The notes: generated from the sequence alone by a model not told the origin. A stretch of 33,058 nt of DNA from DATLFP01 sp035540955 (GCA_035540955.1 DATLFP010000146.1:1-33058), one strand, 5' to 3'. Shown: positions 7,957 through 16,593, counted from the first letter of the stretch. Made by a program: numbers and translations.

Positions 7957-9308
7957 CTCCGGCCCGCCTTCTCGGCGTGACGGCGGAACAGCGTGATGCG
8001 GTCCTCGCCGACCTTCTCGCGGAACTCGGGATCGTCGATGCCGAGGCCCTCTTCGGGAGCCAGGCAGAGGACGCCGAGCTTGCCCTCGTGGAGGTTGTGG
8101 TGGATCTGGTACGCCGCCTCGCCCACGTCGGTGAGCGGGTAGACCGCCGACAACAGCGGCTGGATCATGCCCTTGGCGATGAGCCGGTTGGCCTCGTACG
8201 CCTCCTTGTAGTTGGCGAAGTGCGAGCTCTTGATGCTCTTCAGCTTCATCCAGAGGTGGCGGTTGTCGTACTCGATCATGTAGCCGGACGTGGCGGCGCA
8301 GGTCATGACGACGCCGCCGCGGGCGCAGATGAACACCGATGCGCCCATCGTCTGGCGGCCGGGATGCTCGAAGACGATGTTGGGGTCCTCGCCGACGAGG
8401 CTGCGCACGTCCTTGCCGAGACGGCGCCACTCGCTCTCGTCCTGGGTGTGCTCGTCGCTCCAGAACTTGTAGCCCTTCTCCTTGCGGTCGATGATCGCGT
8501 CCACGCCGAGGTCGCGCAGCAGCTCGACCTTGTCGGGCGCGGAGACGACGCACACCGGGATGCCGCCACCGTTGAGCACGTACTGCGTGGCGTAGCCACC
8601 GATGCCACCGGTCGCACCCCAGATGAAGACGACGTCGCCCTGCTTCATCGCCGCGCCGTTCTGCGACACGAGCATGCGGTAGCTCGTGCTGTTGCAGAGA
8701 GCGTTGACGGCCGCCTCCTCCCAGGTGAGGTGAGCGGGCTTGGGCATCAGCTGGTTCGCCTTCACCACGGTGAGGTCGGCGAGTCCGCCGAAGTTCGTCT
8801 CGAAGCCCCAGATGCGCTGGTTCGCGGCGTGCATCGAGTCGTCGTGCGCCGAGGGGTCCTGGTCGTCGACGTGGTTGCAGTGGAGGGTCACCCGGTCGCC
8901 CGGCTTCCAGTCCCGCACCGCCGAGCCGACCCGGAGCACGACTCCGCTGCCGTCGGATCCCACGACGTGGTACGGCAGGTCGTGGCGAGCGCCCCACGTG
9001 CCCTCTCGAGCCAGGCGCTTGAGGAACCCGAAGGTCGGCAGCGGCTCGAAGATCGAGGTCCACACGGTGTTGAAGTTGATGGAGCTGGCCATGACGGCGA
9101 CGACGGCCTCGTCGGGCGCCAGCTCGGGCACCGCGACGTCCTGCACGTGGAGCGACTTGCGGGGGTCCTTGTCCTCCGACGCCTGGCCCTCGAACATCGC
9201 CTGTTCCTCGGCGAGGACGACCGCGGCTCGGTAGGACTCGGGGAGCGGGAGGTTGGCGAGGTCGTCGCCGCTGGCACCCGCCGTGATGGCGTCGAGGATC
9301 TCCTTCAT
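7953..9308 (-). CDS. ccr: Crotonyl-CoA carboxylase/reductase
   Basis: A 451-residue medium-chain reductase that uses NADPH to reduce crotonyl-CoA while fixing CO2, giving ethylmalonyl-CoA. This is the key step of the ethylmalonyl-CoA pathway and a source of ethylmalonyl-CoA extender units. The nucleotide-binding loop reads WGATGGIGGYATQYV. The residues known to hold CO2 in carboxylating family members (Asn, Phe-Glu and His, numbered 81, 170-171 and 365 in the Kitasatospora enzyme) appear to correspond to N80 in SINFNTVW, F169-E170 in RIWGFETNFGG and H363 in IKSSHFANY. True carboxylation is therefore expected rather than simple reduction. First gene of an operon with the epimerase and amidohydrolase. 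TAGGGT lies eight bases before the ATG. Confidence 0.96.
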   Translation of the reverse strand: MKEILDAITAGASGDDLANLPLPESYRAAVVLAEEQAMFEGQASEDKDPRKSLHVQDVAVPELAPDEAVVAVMASSINFNTVWTSIFEPLPTFGFLKRLAREGTWGARHDLPYHVVGSDGSGVVLRVGSAVRDWKPGDRVTLHCNHVDDQDPSAHDDSMHAANQRIWGFETNFGGLADLTVVKANQLMPKPAHLTWEEAAVNALCNSTSYRMLVSQNGAAMKQGDVVFIWGATGGIGGYATQYVLNGGGIPVCVVSAPDKVELLRDLGVDAIIDRKEKGYKFWSDEHTQDESEWRRLGKDVRSLVGEDPNIVFEHPGRQTMGASVFICARGGVVMTCAATSGYMIEYDNRHLWMKLKSIKSSHFANYKEAYEANRLIAKGMIQPLLSAVYPLTDVGEAAYQIHHNLHEGKLGVLCLAPEEGLGIDDPEFREKVGEDRITLFRRHAEKAGRR

Positions 9309-9316
9309 GGTTCAGG

Positions 9317-9322
9317 ACCCTA
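9317..9322 (-). promoter_or_regulatory. Candidate -10 (TAGGGT) of the ccr operon
   Basis: A TANNNT hexamer eight bases before the ccr ATG. It lies in the 195-base divergent region shared with the thiolase gene. That region otherwise shows only a 7-bp inverted repeat (9404-9410 with 9424-9430). Confidence 0.45.
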
Positions 9323-9463
9323 CGGAAGCAGAAGCGCGCTTGGCGAACGGCGAACCACAGCTCGAACGGCAGGTCGAAGGGCCGTCCGGCGTCGCACCGG
9401 GCGAGCGCCTGCCCGGACCGACGAGGCGCTGAGCCGCAGTTGGGCGCTCGGGCGCGCCTTCCC

Positions 9464-9469
9464 TAGACT
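9464..9469 (+). promoter_or_regulatory. Candidate thiolase promoter (-35 TTGGGC, -10 TAGACT)
   Basis: TTGGGC at 9440-9445 and TAGACT at 9464-9469 are separated by 18 bases. The start codon is 34 bases further on and is preceded by an AAGGGGG ribosome-binding site. This is one of the few genes here with a conventional leader. Confidence 0.4.
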
Positions 9470-9503
9470 TCCCCTACCGCAGTTCGAGCCGAAGGGGGCG
9501 CTC

Positions 9504-10688
<1,185 letters not shown>

Positions 10689-10698
10689 TCCCTCGTCG

Positions 10699-10751
10699 AG
10701 ATCTCGGCGCACCCAGGCCGGCCTTCTACCGGTCCGGGTGCTCCGAGATCT
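10699..10751. terminator. Bidirectional terminator between thiolase and recR
   Basis: Bases 10699-10714 pair with 10736-10751 (15 of 16 positions) around a 21-base loop that contains GGCCGGCC. The hairpin fills the gap between two convergent genes. Confidence 0.7.
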
Positions 10752-10762
10752 TGCGCGCTTGG

Positions 10763-11368
10763 TCAGGCGTCGACGTCGCGGCGGCCTTCGAGGGCACGGC
10801 CGAGGGTGAGCTCGTCGGCGTACTCGAGATCACCGCCCACCGGAAGGCCCGACGCGATGCGGGTGACCCGGATGCCGAGCGGCTTGAGCAGGCGCGCCAG
10901 GTACATGGCGGTGGCCTCGCCCTCGATGTTCGGGTTCGTGCAGAGGATCACCTCGGTGATCGCCTCCGGCTCCAGCCGCTGCATCAGCTCCTTGACCCGC
11001 AGCTGCTCGGGCCCGATGCCCTCGATCGGGCTGATCGCTCCCTGGAGCACGTGGTAGCGACCCTTGAACTCGTGGGTCTTCTCGATTGCGACGACGTCGC
11101 GGGGCTCCTCGACGACGCACAGCAGGTGCGGTTCGCGCTCGGGCGACCGGCACAGGTCGCACTCCTCGCCCTCGCTCACGTTGTAGCAACGCCGGCAGAA
11201 CGACACCCGCTCCTTGGCCTCGGTGATGGCGGTGGCGAGGCGGACGGCGTCCTCCTTGGACAGCTTGAGGAGATGGAACGCGATCCGCTGGGCCGACTTC
11301 GGGCCCACCCCGGGTAGGCGACCGAGCTCGTCGATCAGGTCCTGGACGGCGGCGGCGTAGACGGCCAC
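10763..11368 (-). CDS. recR: Recombination mediator RecR
   Basis: A 201-residue protein that acts with RecF and RecO to load RecA at gaps. The domains are intact: an HhH-type N-terminus (LIDELGRLPGVGPKSAQRIA), a zinc finger with C58, C61, C70 and C73 (FCRRCYNVSEGEECDLC), a Toprim domain beginning at LLCVVEEPRDVVAIE with NPNIEGEATAMYLARL, and the C-terminal RIASGLPVGGDLEYADELTL. The GTG start overlaps the YbaB stop by one base (TAGTG). It is the third gene of the conserved dnaX-ybaB-recR unit. Confidence 0.98.
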   Translation of the reverse strand: MAVYAAAVQDLIDELGRLPGVGPKSAQRIAFHLLKLSKEDAVRLATAITEAKERVSFCRRCYNVSEGEECDLCRSPEREPHLLCVVEEPRDVVAIEKTHEFKGRYHVLQGAISPIEGIGPEQLRVKELMQRLEPEAITEVILCTNPNIEGEATAMYLARLLKPLGIRVTRIASGLPVGGDLEYADELTLGRALEGRRDVDA

Positions 11369-11721
11369 TACTCGTCCGGCTGGCCGAGCATCTCACCCAG
11401 GCCCGGAGGCAGCAGTCCGCCGAGCGAGGACTGCTGCGCCTCACCGACCCGGGCGACGGCGTCGTGGATGGCCGCCAGCACGAGGTCTTCGAGCATCTCG
11501 ACGTCGTCGGGATCGACGGCATCGCGGCGGATCTTCACCGACCGGAACTCCATGCCACCGGTGACGGTGACGTGCACCGCCCCGCCGCCGGCCACGCCCT
11601 CGTACACCTGCTGCGCGGCCTCGGCCTGCGCGGCCATGAGCTGCTGCTGCATCTGCTGGGCCTGCTCGAGCAGGGCACTGAAGTCGAACCCGCCCTCCTG
11701 TTCGTCGCCTGGCTCGGTCAC
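11368..11721 (-). CDS. YbaB/EbfC nucleoid-associated protein
   Basis: A 117-residue DNA-binding protein of the YbaB/EbfC family, which forms dimeric tweezers-like particles on the nucleoid. Signatures are the Gln/Met-rich N-terminal helix (LLEQAQQMQQQLMAAQAEAA), then VTVTGGMEFRSVKIRRDAVDPDD and a C-terminal MLEDLVLAAIHDAVARV helix. The GTG start overlaps the dnaX stop by four bases (GTGA). The conserved position between dnaX and recR supports the call. Confidence 0.96.
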   Translation of the reverse strand: MTEPGDEQEGGFDFSALLEQAQQMQQQLMAAQAEAAQQVYEGVAGGGAVHVTVTGGMEFRSVKIRRDAVDPDDVEMLEDLVLAAIHDAVARVGEAQQSSLGGLLPPGLGEMLGQPDE

Positions 11722-13448
11722 TGGCCGTCCTCCACGATCTCGCTGCCCGGGAACGCAGCGCTCAGGTGGTCGATGCCGCTGCGGTCGTCGGGCGGGGCGT
11801 CGGTGAGCCCTTCGAGGTCCGGCTCCTCGGGTTCGGGTTCGGGATCGGCCGCGGCCGGCCCGCCGCCATCCTGGGGTGGGCCGCCGGGATCGACGACGAG
11901 CTCGAGGGGCACCGGCGCGCCGAAGTGGGCGGCGAGCGCCGCCTCGACAGCGCCCTTGACCTCGGCCGCCTTCTCGAGCAGACCCTGGCCGGGCAGGGCG
12001 TAGGTGGCCCGCCCCCCCTCGACCCGCAGGAAGCGGCCGGCAGCGAACTTGGCCTTGATCGTGGGGCGCAGCTTGGGGAGCACGGCGTCGGCCCACGCGG
12101 TCGTCAGCTCGTCGCGGCTCGGCAGCGCCCCGGGGGACGCGTCCGGCGACGGACCGCCGCCCTCGGCGGGCACGTCGCCGGCGCCAGCTGGTGCCGCCGC
12201 GGCCGGGCCCGACCCCGAGGACGAGGCCGGACGGTCCTTCTTCGCGCGCAGCGCGCCCAACGTCGGGCGATCGCCGCGCCCGGCGCGGACGGGAGCGTCG
12301 GGCGCCGGCGCCGGGTCGGCGGGCGCCGGAGCCGGGGCCGGGTGCGCCGTGCGGGCGCCCCGCTCCAACCGTTCGAGTCGCTCGACGAGCGCCGCCGGTG
12401 AGGTGTCGAGCTCGGGGCGGGTGCAGCGCACCAGCGCCACCTCGAGCGCCACCCGCGGATCGGGCGATTCCCGCATGGCCTGGATGGCCTCGCCGATGGC
12501 GTCCATGGCCCGCACGGTTGCGGCGTTCCCGAGCCGCCGGCCCTGGTCGCCCACGACCTCCTTGGCGTCGTCGGGCAGGAGGACCACGTCGGGCGCCAGC
12601 GTGGTGACGAGCGCGTCGCGCAGCTGGCCCAGCAACGCGTCGGCGAGCTGGCGGGGCTCGCGTCCGGCGGCGGCCGCCTGCGCGACGGCGACCAACGCCC
12701 GCCCGGTGTCGCGCTCGCACAGCGCCTCGACGATCTCGTCGACCGCGGTGTCGTCCTCGCCGGTGCCCCCGGCCGCCGCGATCTGATCGAGGGCCGACAG
12801 CGCGTCCCGCGCCGAGCCCTTGCCCCGACGCACGGCGAGCGCGATGGCGTCGTCGCTCACGTCGAGCTTGGCGTCGTCGGCCACCCACCGGAGGTGCTCT
12901 TGCAGCGTGGGGCCGTCGAGCAGGCGCAGCTCGTAGTGCTGGGTACGGCTGCGGATGGTGGGCAGGATCTTCTCCGGCTCAGTCGTGGCGAGCACGAACA
13001 CCACGTGACCGGGTGGCTCCTCCAAGGTCTTGAGGAGCGTGTTGGCCGCCGCCGCCGTGAGCATGTGGGCCTCGTCGAGGATGTAGAGCTTCGTGCGGCC
13101 GGGCGAGCCGAGGGCGGCGCGGGCGACGAGATCACGCATGGCATCCACGCCGTTGTTCGATGCCGCGTCGAGCTCGATCACATCCATCGAGGAGCCGCCC
13201 TCGATGGCGACGCACGAGGCGCACACCCCGCACGGCTCGCCGTCCTCGAGGTTCTCGCAGTTGAGCGCCTTGGCGAGCAGCCGCGCGGTCGTGGTCTTGC
13301 CGGTCCCCCGGGGGCCGCTGAGCAGGTAGGCGTGCGCGACCGTGCCCTCGCGGATGGCGTTCTGGAGGGCGAGCTTCAGGTGCTCCTGGCCCCGCAGCTC
13401 GGCGAACCGCCGGGGCCGGTAGCGGCGGTAGAGCGACTGGAAGGCCAC
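11718..13448 (-). CDS. dnaX: DNA polymerase III subunit gamma/tau
   Basis: A 576-residue AAA+ clamp-loader ATPase. The P-loop is GPRGTGKTTTARLLA. The zinc site is CENL...CGVCASC. Walker B is LYILDEAHMLT, and the arginine-finger region reads IRSRTQHYE (Cys of the usual SRC is Thr). After about residue 360 comes an Ala/Pro-rich linker and then a tau-like C-terminal domain (DELTTAWADAVLPKLRPTIKAKF) ending in an acidic tail. I saw no obvious slippery heptamer for a frameshifted gamma form, but this was not searched exhaustively. GTG start at 13448, with TAACCT six bases upstream pointing to a leaderless transcript. First gene of dnaX-ybaB-recR. Confidence 0.97.
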   Translation of the reverse strand: MAFQSLYRRYRPRRFAELRGQEHLKLALQNAIREGTVAHAYLLSGPRGTGKTTTARLLAKALNCENLEDGEPCGVCASCVAIEGGSSMDVIELDAASNNGVDAMRDLVARAALGSPGRTKLYILDEAHMLTAAAANTLLKTLEEPPGHVVFVLATTEPEKILPTIRSRTQHYELRLLDGPTLQEHLRWVADDAKLDVSDDAIALAVRRGKGSARDALSALDQIAAAGGTGEDDTAVDEIVEALCERDTGRALVAVAQAAAAGREPRQLADALLGQLRDALVTTLAPDVVLLPDDAKEVVGDQGRRLGNAATVRAMDAIGEAIQAMRESPDPRVALEVALVRCTRPELDTSPAALVERLERLERGARTAHPAPAPAPADPAPAPDAPVRAGRGDRPTLGALRAKKDRPASSSGSGPAAAAPAGAGDVPAEGGGPSPDASPGALPSRDELTTAWADAVLPKLRPTIKAKFAAGRFLRVEGGRATYALPGQGLLEKAAEVKGAVEAALAAHFGAPVPLELVVDPGGPPQDGGGPAAADPEPEPEEPDLEGLTDAPPDDRSGIDHLSAAFPGSEIVEDGQ

Positions 13449-13454
13449 GGGCCG

Positions 13455-13460
13455 AGGTTA
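13455..13460 (-). promoter_or_regulatory. Leaderless-type -10 (TAACCT) of dnaX
   Basis: A TANNNT hexamer with six bases between it and the GTG at 13448. Confidence 0.55.
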
Positions 13461-13517
13461 CGGCGACGGCGTGACCGACCGGGACCGAGCGCTCGCGCGG
13501 CTCGCCCGGCGATCAGT

Positions 13518-13623
13518 GCGGGCGACCGGCGACCTGCGGCACACCGCTCGACCGGCTGAGAGCTGCTGCGTTCCCGCCCTGACTCGGTTCACCAGGAGCA
13601 GTTGCACAGGGCCGATCGCCCGC
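13518..13623 (-). ncRNA. ffs: Signal recognition particle RNA (4.5S type)
   Basis: Reading the minus strand, the core GTGAACCGAGTCAGG is followed by GCG-GGAA-CGC (tetraloop at 13571-13574) and then AGCAGC. This is the conserved domain IV that binds Ffh and FtsY. The ends close as a long stem: the 5' GCGGGCGATC (from 13623) pairs with GGTCGCCCGC (13527-13518) with one wobble. A shorter closure is possible, from 13620 to 13528. A TAGGAT -10 at 13630-13635 fits initiation near 13623. A small hairpin-type SRP RNA next to dnaX is a recurrent arrangement in bacteria. Confidence 0.88.
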
Positions 13624-13629
13624 GTGGCC

Positions 13630-13635
13630 ATCCTA
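13630..13635 (-). promoter_or_regulatory. Candidate -10 (TAGGAT) of the SRP RNA
   Basis: The hexamer lies six bases before 13623, where the RNA's closing stem begins. A divergent TAGCCT at 13646-13651 on the plus strand could serve the tRNA-Ser gene with a leader of about 50 bases. Confidence 0.5.
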
Positions 13636-13707
13636 CGCCGGCCGGTAGCCTCGGCCCGCACAGCAAGACCGGTTCCGGGCGCTCACCTCCGTCGTGCCCG
13701 CGGACAG

Positions 13708-13795
13708 GGAGGGGTGCGAGAGCGGCCGAATCGGCACGCTTGGAAAGCGTGTGTGGGGCAACCCACCGTGGGTTCGAATCCCACCCCCTCCGCCA
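13708..13795 (+). tRNA. tRNA-Ser (GGA anticodon)
   Basis: The acceptor stem GGAGGGG pairs with CCCCTCC (13785-13791), followed by discriminator G and an encoded CCA (13793-13795). The anticodon stem CACGC/GCGTG encloses TTGGAAA, with anticodon GGA at 13742-13744. A long variable arm and a T arm (GTGGG-TTCGAAT-CCCAC) are present, as expected for a class II serine tRNA. It reads UCC and UCU. Confidence 0.97.
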
Positions 13796-13802
13796 GCAGC
13801 GC

Positions 13803-14537
13803 TCAGCCGGGAAGGCGAACCGAGAACACCGAGCCCCGCCCGGCGGGGTTGGGTCCGACGGCGACGTCGCCCCCCATGGCCCGGACGAGGTTCCGGACGA
13901 TGTACAGCCCGAGGCCGGTCCCGTCGGTTCCGGTGTCGCCTCGGACGAACGGGGCGAACACGTCGAGTGACGGGTCGACGCCGGGCCCCTCGTCGGTGAC
14001 CTCGATCACGACGTCGGTCCCGTCGCGGCGGGCGCCCACGGTCACGCGGGAGTCCGCCGGGGTGTACTGCACCGCGTTCTCGAGCAGGTGGCCGAGGACC
14101 TGCTGCAGCGCGGCCGGGTCGACCTCGACGCGCACAGCGGCATCAGCGGTCACGTGGTCGATCCGGTGACCGGGGGACATCCCGTCGTAGGCCGCAGCAT
14201 TGAGGCTGAGGACCTCCACGAGGTCGAGCTCGACCGGCGCGAGATCGAGGAGGCGGATCTCGGCCCGAGCCTCGCTCAGCAGCTGCCGGGCCTGCTCGGC
14301 CATGCCCTCGCTCGTGCGGCGGATGATGTCGAGCCCCTCGAGCATCACGGCCTCGTCGAGGTCGGCCCAGCGATCCACCAGCGTGGACGCCCACCCCGTG
14401 ATCACCGCCAGCGCCGTCTTCAGCCGGTGCTCGGCCTCGGCCAGGAGCATCGTCTGCGAGCGGAGCCGCTCCTCGGCGTTCTCGGCGCGCGCCGACGCGA
14501 TTGCCAGCGCTTCGGCGGCGCGCTCAGCGTCCGCCAT
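13803..14537 (-). CDS. Soluble orphan sensor histidine kinase
   Basis: A 244-residue kinase with the H box EAEHRLKTALAVI (H37), N box LLENAVQY (N154), D box VTDEGPGVD (D182) and G2 box GTGLGLYIVRNL. The HATPase domain is complete. Before the H box there is only a short, Ala/Glu-rich coiled-coil-like helix. There is no membrane segment, PAS, GAF or HAMP domain, so it is cytosolic and its input is unknown. No response regulator lies in the window. Start choice: ATG 14537 puts little before the coiled coil; TTG 14546 or GTG 14609 would extend it by a low-similarity segment. It ends eight bases from the tRNA-Ser gene, which faces it. Confidence 0.88.
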   Translation of the reverse strand: MADAERAAEALAIASARAENAEERLRSQTMLLAEAEHRLKTALAVITGWASTLVDRWADLDEAVMLEGLDIIRRTSEGMAEQARQLLSEARAEIRLLDLAPVELDLVEVLSLNAAAYDGMSPGHRIDHVTADAAVRVEVDPAALQQVLGHLLENAVQYTPADSRVTVGARRDGTDVVIEVTDEGPGVDPSLDVFAPFVRGDTGTDGTGLGLYIVRNLVRAMGGDVAVGPNPAGRGSVFSVRLPG

Positions 14538-14647
14538 GACCGTCAACCATGGTCCGCTCTTCGCTCGTCGCCCGGCTCCGCTCCGACCATTGTCCCGACC
14601 CGGACCCACCGCTGGGAACGACCAACGACAGAAATGGCCCGATCGGG

Positions 14648-15895
14648 CTATCGCCCCCGGTCCCGTTCATCACAGTTGGCCAACGAGCCGAGGACCAGCA
14701 GGCAGGTCGGGCCATCGTCGTCGTCCTCCTCCTCGGGCGGGGGTGCCGGCTGCGGCGAGGGCTGCGAGGGCGAAGGCTGGTTGGGCTGTGTGGGCTGGCT
14801 GGGCGGGACCGGGTTGGGCGTGCCGAGGCGCAGCTCGCCGGGAACCTGGTCGTACTGCACGGGGGTCCGGCGTGGGTGATCGATCGTCAGCGCGGCGTGG
14901 GCCCAGGCGAAGGACTGCTCGACCGACTCGGCGGCCCGGCCGTGCACCATGGCCCGCTCGACCATGTACTCCACGAAGTAGGAGTTGCCGTACTGCTCGT
15001 TCTCGTAGGCGAGGGAGTGGGCGTCGGCAGCGGCCGACAGGATGCGGTTGGGGCCGAGCACCTCGGTGAAGCCGCCGCCGTAGCACGAGGCCATGGCGAT
15101 CCAGGTCTTCCCGGCCGCCAAGGGCCGGAGCAGCTCGGCAAGTGCGAGGTCGGTGATGAGCTTGCCGTCGGCGGCGACGATCGCCTCCCGGCCCCGCGAG
15201 AGCTTGCGGACGTGGCCGGCGTAGAACACCACCGCGGTGGCGTCGGGGCCCGCTCGGGCCACGAGCCATCGCATCGCCTCGCCGATGACCGCGGCGCTGG
15301 CCTGCGTGTCGCGCAGCACCAGACGCCGGTCGGCGCCGACGCCGTAGCGGGCCAGGGCCCAGTCGACCGTGTTGGCGTCGGCGACCGACGCTCGCAGATC
15401 GGAGCGGGTCCCCGGGTAGTCGTCGATCCCGATGATCACGGCCCACACGCCGCCGCCGGAGGTGCCGGCCGCGTTGAGCACGGCGCCGCCCCCCGCCGTG
15501 CTCAACGCGGCCGGCACCTCCGGCGGCGGGGCGATCGGCTTCTCCGCCACCGTCGGTGTGGGCGGCGGGTCCGACTGCGGCGCGGACGCCGCGATCGCGT
15601 CGGCCGACCCCGCGCGGCCGCCCAGCGAGAGGTGCGGGCGCGCGCGCTCTCCGTGGTGCCCCGGGCGGGCGAGCAACGACACGGGCCCCGCCTCGCCGCG
15701 GTCCCGGACACCCGACTCACTCGCGGGCGCGACCGAGACGACCGTGACCGCCGCCAGCAGGACCGCGACGCGGGCGCGGCGTCGCCGCCGACGCTCCCAC
15801 GCCGCGCCGACCCCTCGACCCCGTCCCGAGTTCGCCGTGCGACCCCAGCGTCGCGCGACTGTCCGATCGGGGAACGGCTTGACCCCCCGTCCCAC
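14648..15895 (-). CDS. Membrane-anchored or exported caspase-like (C14) peptidase
   Basis: A 415-residue protein. Residues 1-40 are basic, ending in WERRRRRRAR. A hydrophobic segment VAVLLAAVTVVSVAPA (about 43-58) is a signal anchor or signal peptide. A Pro/Ala-rich stretch follows to about 150, then a caspase p20-like domain: VWAVIIGIDDYPG, then VVFYAGH with catalytic His (H228) and WIAMASCYGGGF with catalytic Cys (C271). The tail is Pro/Gln/Ser-rich and then acidic (EEEDDDD). The usual DSCHSG around Cys reads ASCYGG. The GTG at 15895 is the only in-frame start that keeps the basic and hydrophobic segment without running into tadA. Residues 123-149 are encoded by a perfect 36-bp-arm inverted repeat. 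No death-domain partner is nearby. Confidence 0.83.
   Translation of the reverse strand: MGRGVKPFPDRTVARRWGRTANSGRGRGVGAAWERRRRRRARVAVLLAAVTVVSVAPASESGVRDRGEAGPVSLLARPGHHGERARPHLSLGGRAGSADAIAASAPQSDPPPTPTVAEKPIAPPPEVPAALSTAGGGAVLNAAGTSGGGVWAVIIGIDDYPGTRSDLRASVADANTVDWALARYGVGADRRLVLRDTQASAAVIGEAMRWLVARAGPDATAVVFYAGHVRKLSRGREAIVAADGKLITDLALAELLRPLAAGKTWIAMASCYGGGFTEVLGPNRILSAAADAHSLAYENEQYGNSYFVEYMVERAMVHGRAAESVEQSFAWAHAALTIDHPRRTPVQYDQVPGELRLGTPNPVPPSQPTQPNQPSPSQPSPQPAPPPEEEDDDDGPTCLLVLGSLANCDERDRGR
15450..15529. repeat. Perfect 36-bp inverted repeat inside the caspase-like gene
   Basis: Bases 15450-15485 are the exact reverse complement of 15494-15529, with an 8-base spacer. The repeat lies wholly inside the coding sequence, in the linker between the membrane segment and the caspase domain. 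It keeps the frame, encoding PPPEVPAALSTA on one arm and AVLNAAGTSGGG on the other. Confidence 0.95.
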
Positions 15896-15922
15896 CGCAC
15901 CATCGGTTCGACGGCGACGGCG

Positions 15923-15928
15923 TACGGT
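15923..15928 (+). promoter_or_regulatory. Leaderless-type -10 (TACGGT) of tadA
   Basis: A TANNNT hexamer seven bases before the GTG at 15936. On the opposite strand TACGCC (15919-15924) shares the same TA and could serve the caspase-like gene, making a 40-base bidirectional promoter. Confidence 0.55.
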
Positions 15929-15935
15929 CCTGCTC

Positions 15936-16388
15936 GTGTCCGACGACGAGGCGATGGCGATCGCACTGGACGAGGCGAGGGCCGCCGCGGCGGCCGGCGA
16001 GGTCCCGGTCGGCTGCGTCGTCCTCGGACCCGACGGCACCGAGCTCGCCCGGGCTCGCAACCGGCGGGCCGGCGAGTCGGACCCGACCGCCCACGCCGAG
16101 GTCCTCGCCCTCCGGTCGGCCGCGGCCGCGGTCGGCTCGTGGCGGCTGGAGGGGTGCTCGGTGGTCGTGACGCTCGAACCGTGTCCCATGTGCGCCGGCG
16201 CGCTCGTGGCGGGCCGGCTCGCACGCGTCGTGTTCGGCGCCGCTGATCCCAAGGCGGGGGCGTGCGGGTCGCTCTACAACCTGTGCACCGATCCCCGGCT
16301 GAACCACGAGGTCGCAGTGGTGCACGGCGTGCGAGAGGCCGAGTGCGCCGAGGTGCTGCGGTCGTTCTTCGCGGCGAGGCGGCGGTGA
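15936..16388 (+). CDS. tadA: tRNA adenosine(34) deaminase TadA
   Basis: A 150-residue zinc deaminase converting A34 to inosine in tRNA-Arg(ACG). Zinc and catalytic residues are HAEV (H53, E55) and PCPMC (C83, C86). The family motifs GEVPVGCVV, RNRR and GSLYNL are present. The start is GTG at 15936, supported by the TACGGT hexamer seven bases upstream; the ATG at 15954 is less likely. The gene is divergent from the caspase-like gene and followed 22 bases later by a tRNA-Ser gene. Confidence 0.95.
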   Translation: MSDDEAMAIALDEARAAAAAGEVPVGCVVLGPDGTELARARNRRAGESDPTAHAEVLALRSAAAAVGSWRLEGCSVVVTLEPCPMCAGALVAGRLARVVFGAADPKAGACGSLYNLCTDPRLNHEVAVVHGVREAECAEVLRSFFAARRR

Positions 16389-16393
16389 GTCGG

Positions 16394-16399
16394 TAACCT
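16394..16399 (+). promoter_or_regulatory. Candidate -10 (TAACCT) of tRNA-Ser(CGA)
   Basis: The hexamer ends 11 bases before the tRNA acceptor stem, giving a 5' leader of about five bases. Confidence 0.45.
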
Positions 16400-16410
16400 C
16401 GCACGGTCCG

Positions 16411-16501
16411 GGAGAGGTGCCAGAGCGGACGAATGGGACGGTCTCGAAAACCGTTGAGGAGTTCTGCTCCTCCGTGGGTTCAAATCCCACCCTCTCCGCC
16501 A
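16411..16501 (+). tRNA. tRNA-Ser (CGA anticodon)
   Basis: The acceptor stem GGAGAGG pairs with CCTCTCC (16491-16497), then discriminator G and encoded CCA (16499-16501). The anticodon stem ACGGT/ACCGT encloses CTCGAAA, with CGA at 16445-16447. The long variable arm has a GAGGAG/CTCCTC stem, and the T arm is GTGGG-TTCAAAT-CCCAC. It reads UCG, the serine codon favoured in this DNA. Confidence 0.97.
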
Positions 16502-16520
16502 CGTCAGCCGGAGCCTTCGG

Positions 16521-16571
16521 CGTTCTGTGTCGGATCGACGTCTCCATGAGGCGTCGATCCGACACAGAACG
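16521..16571. terminator. Perfect 20-bp stem terminator between tRNA-Ser and nfo
   Basis: Bases 16521-16540 are the exact reverse complement of 16552-16571, with an 11-base loop. The hairpin lies between the tRNA gene and the convergent endonuclease IV gene, so it can stop transcription from both sides. Confidence 0.8.
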
Positions 16572-16593
16572 GTGGCCTCGAGCGATCGAGGTC

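Noticed and set aside
7977..9503. Long open plus-strand frame running into the thiolase gene
   Set aside because: It lies antisense to ccr, has Val/Glu/Arg-rich low-complexity translation, and the thiolase similarity begins only at the ATG with a ribosome-binding site at 9504.
14637..14648. 12-bp palindrome GCCCGATCGGGC after the caspase-like stop codon
   Set aside because: It is symmetric, but there is no loop to form a hairpin terminator, and a 12-mer of this composition is not unusual in GC-rich DNA.
15450..15529. The 36-bp palindrome as an intrinsic terminator
   Set aside because: It lies in the middle of a continuous coding frame with the catalytic domain downstream. As a terminator it would prevent synthesis of the protease domain.
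15896..16252. Upstream extension of the caspase-like frame over tadA
   Set aside because: The extension would run antisense through most of tadA, which has intact catalytic motifs, and its own sequence is low-complexity Ala/Arg/Ser.
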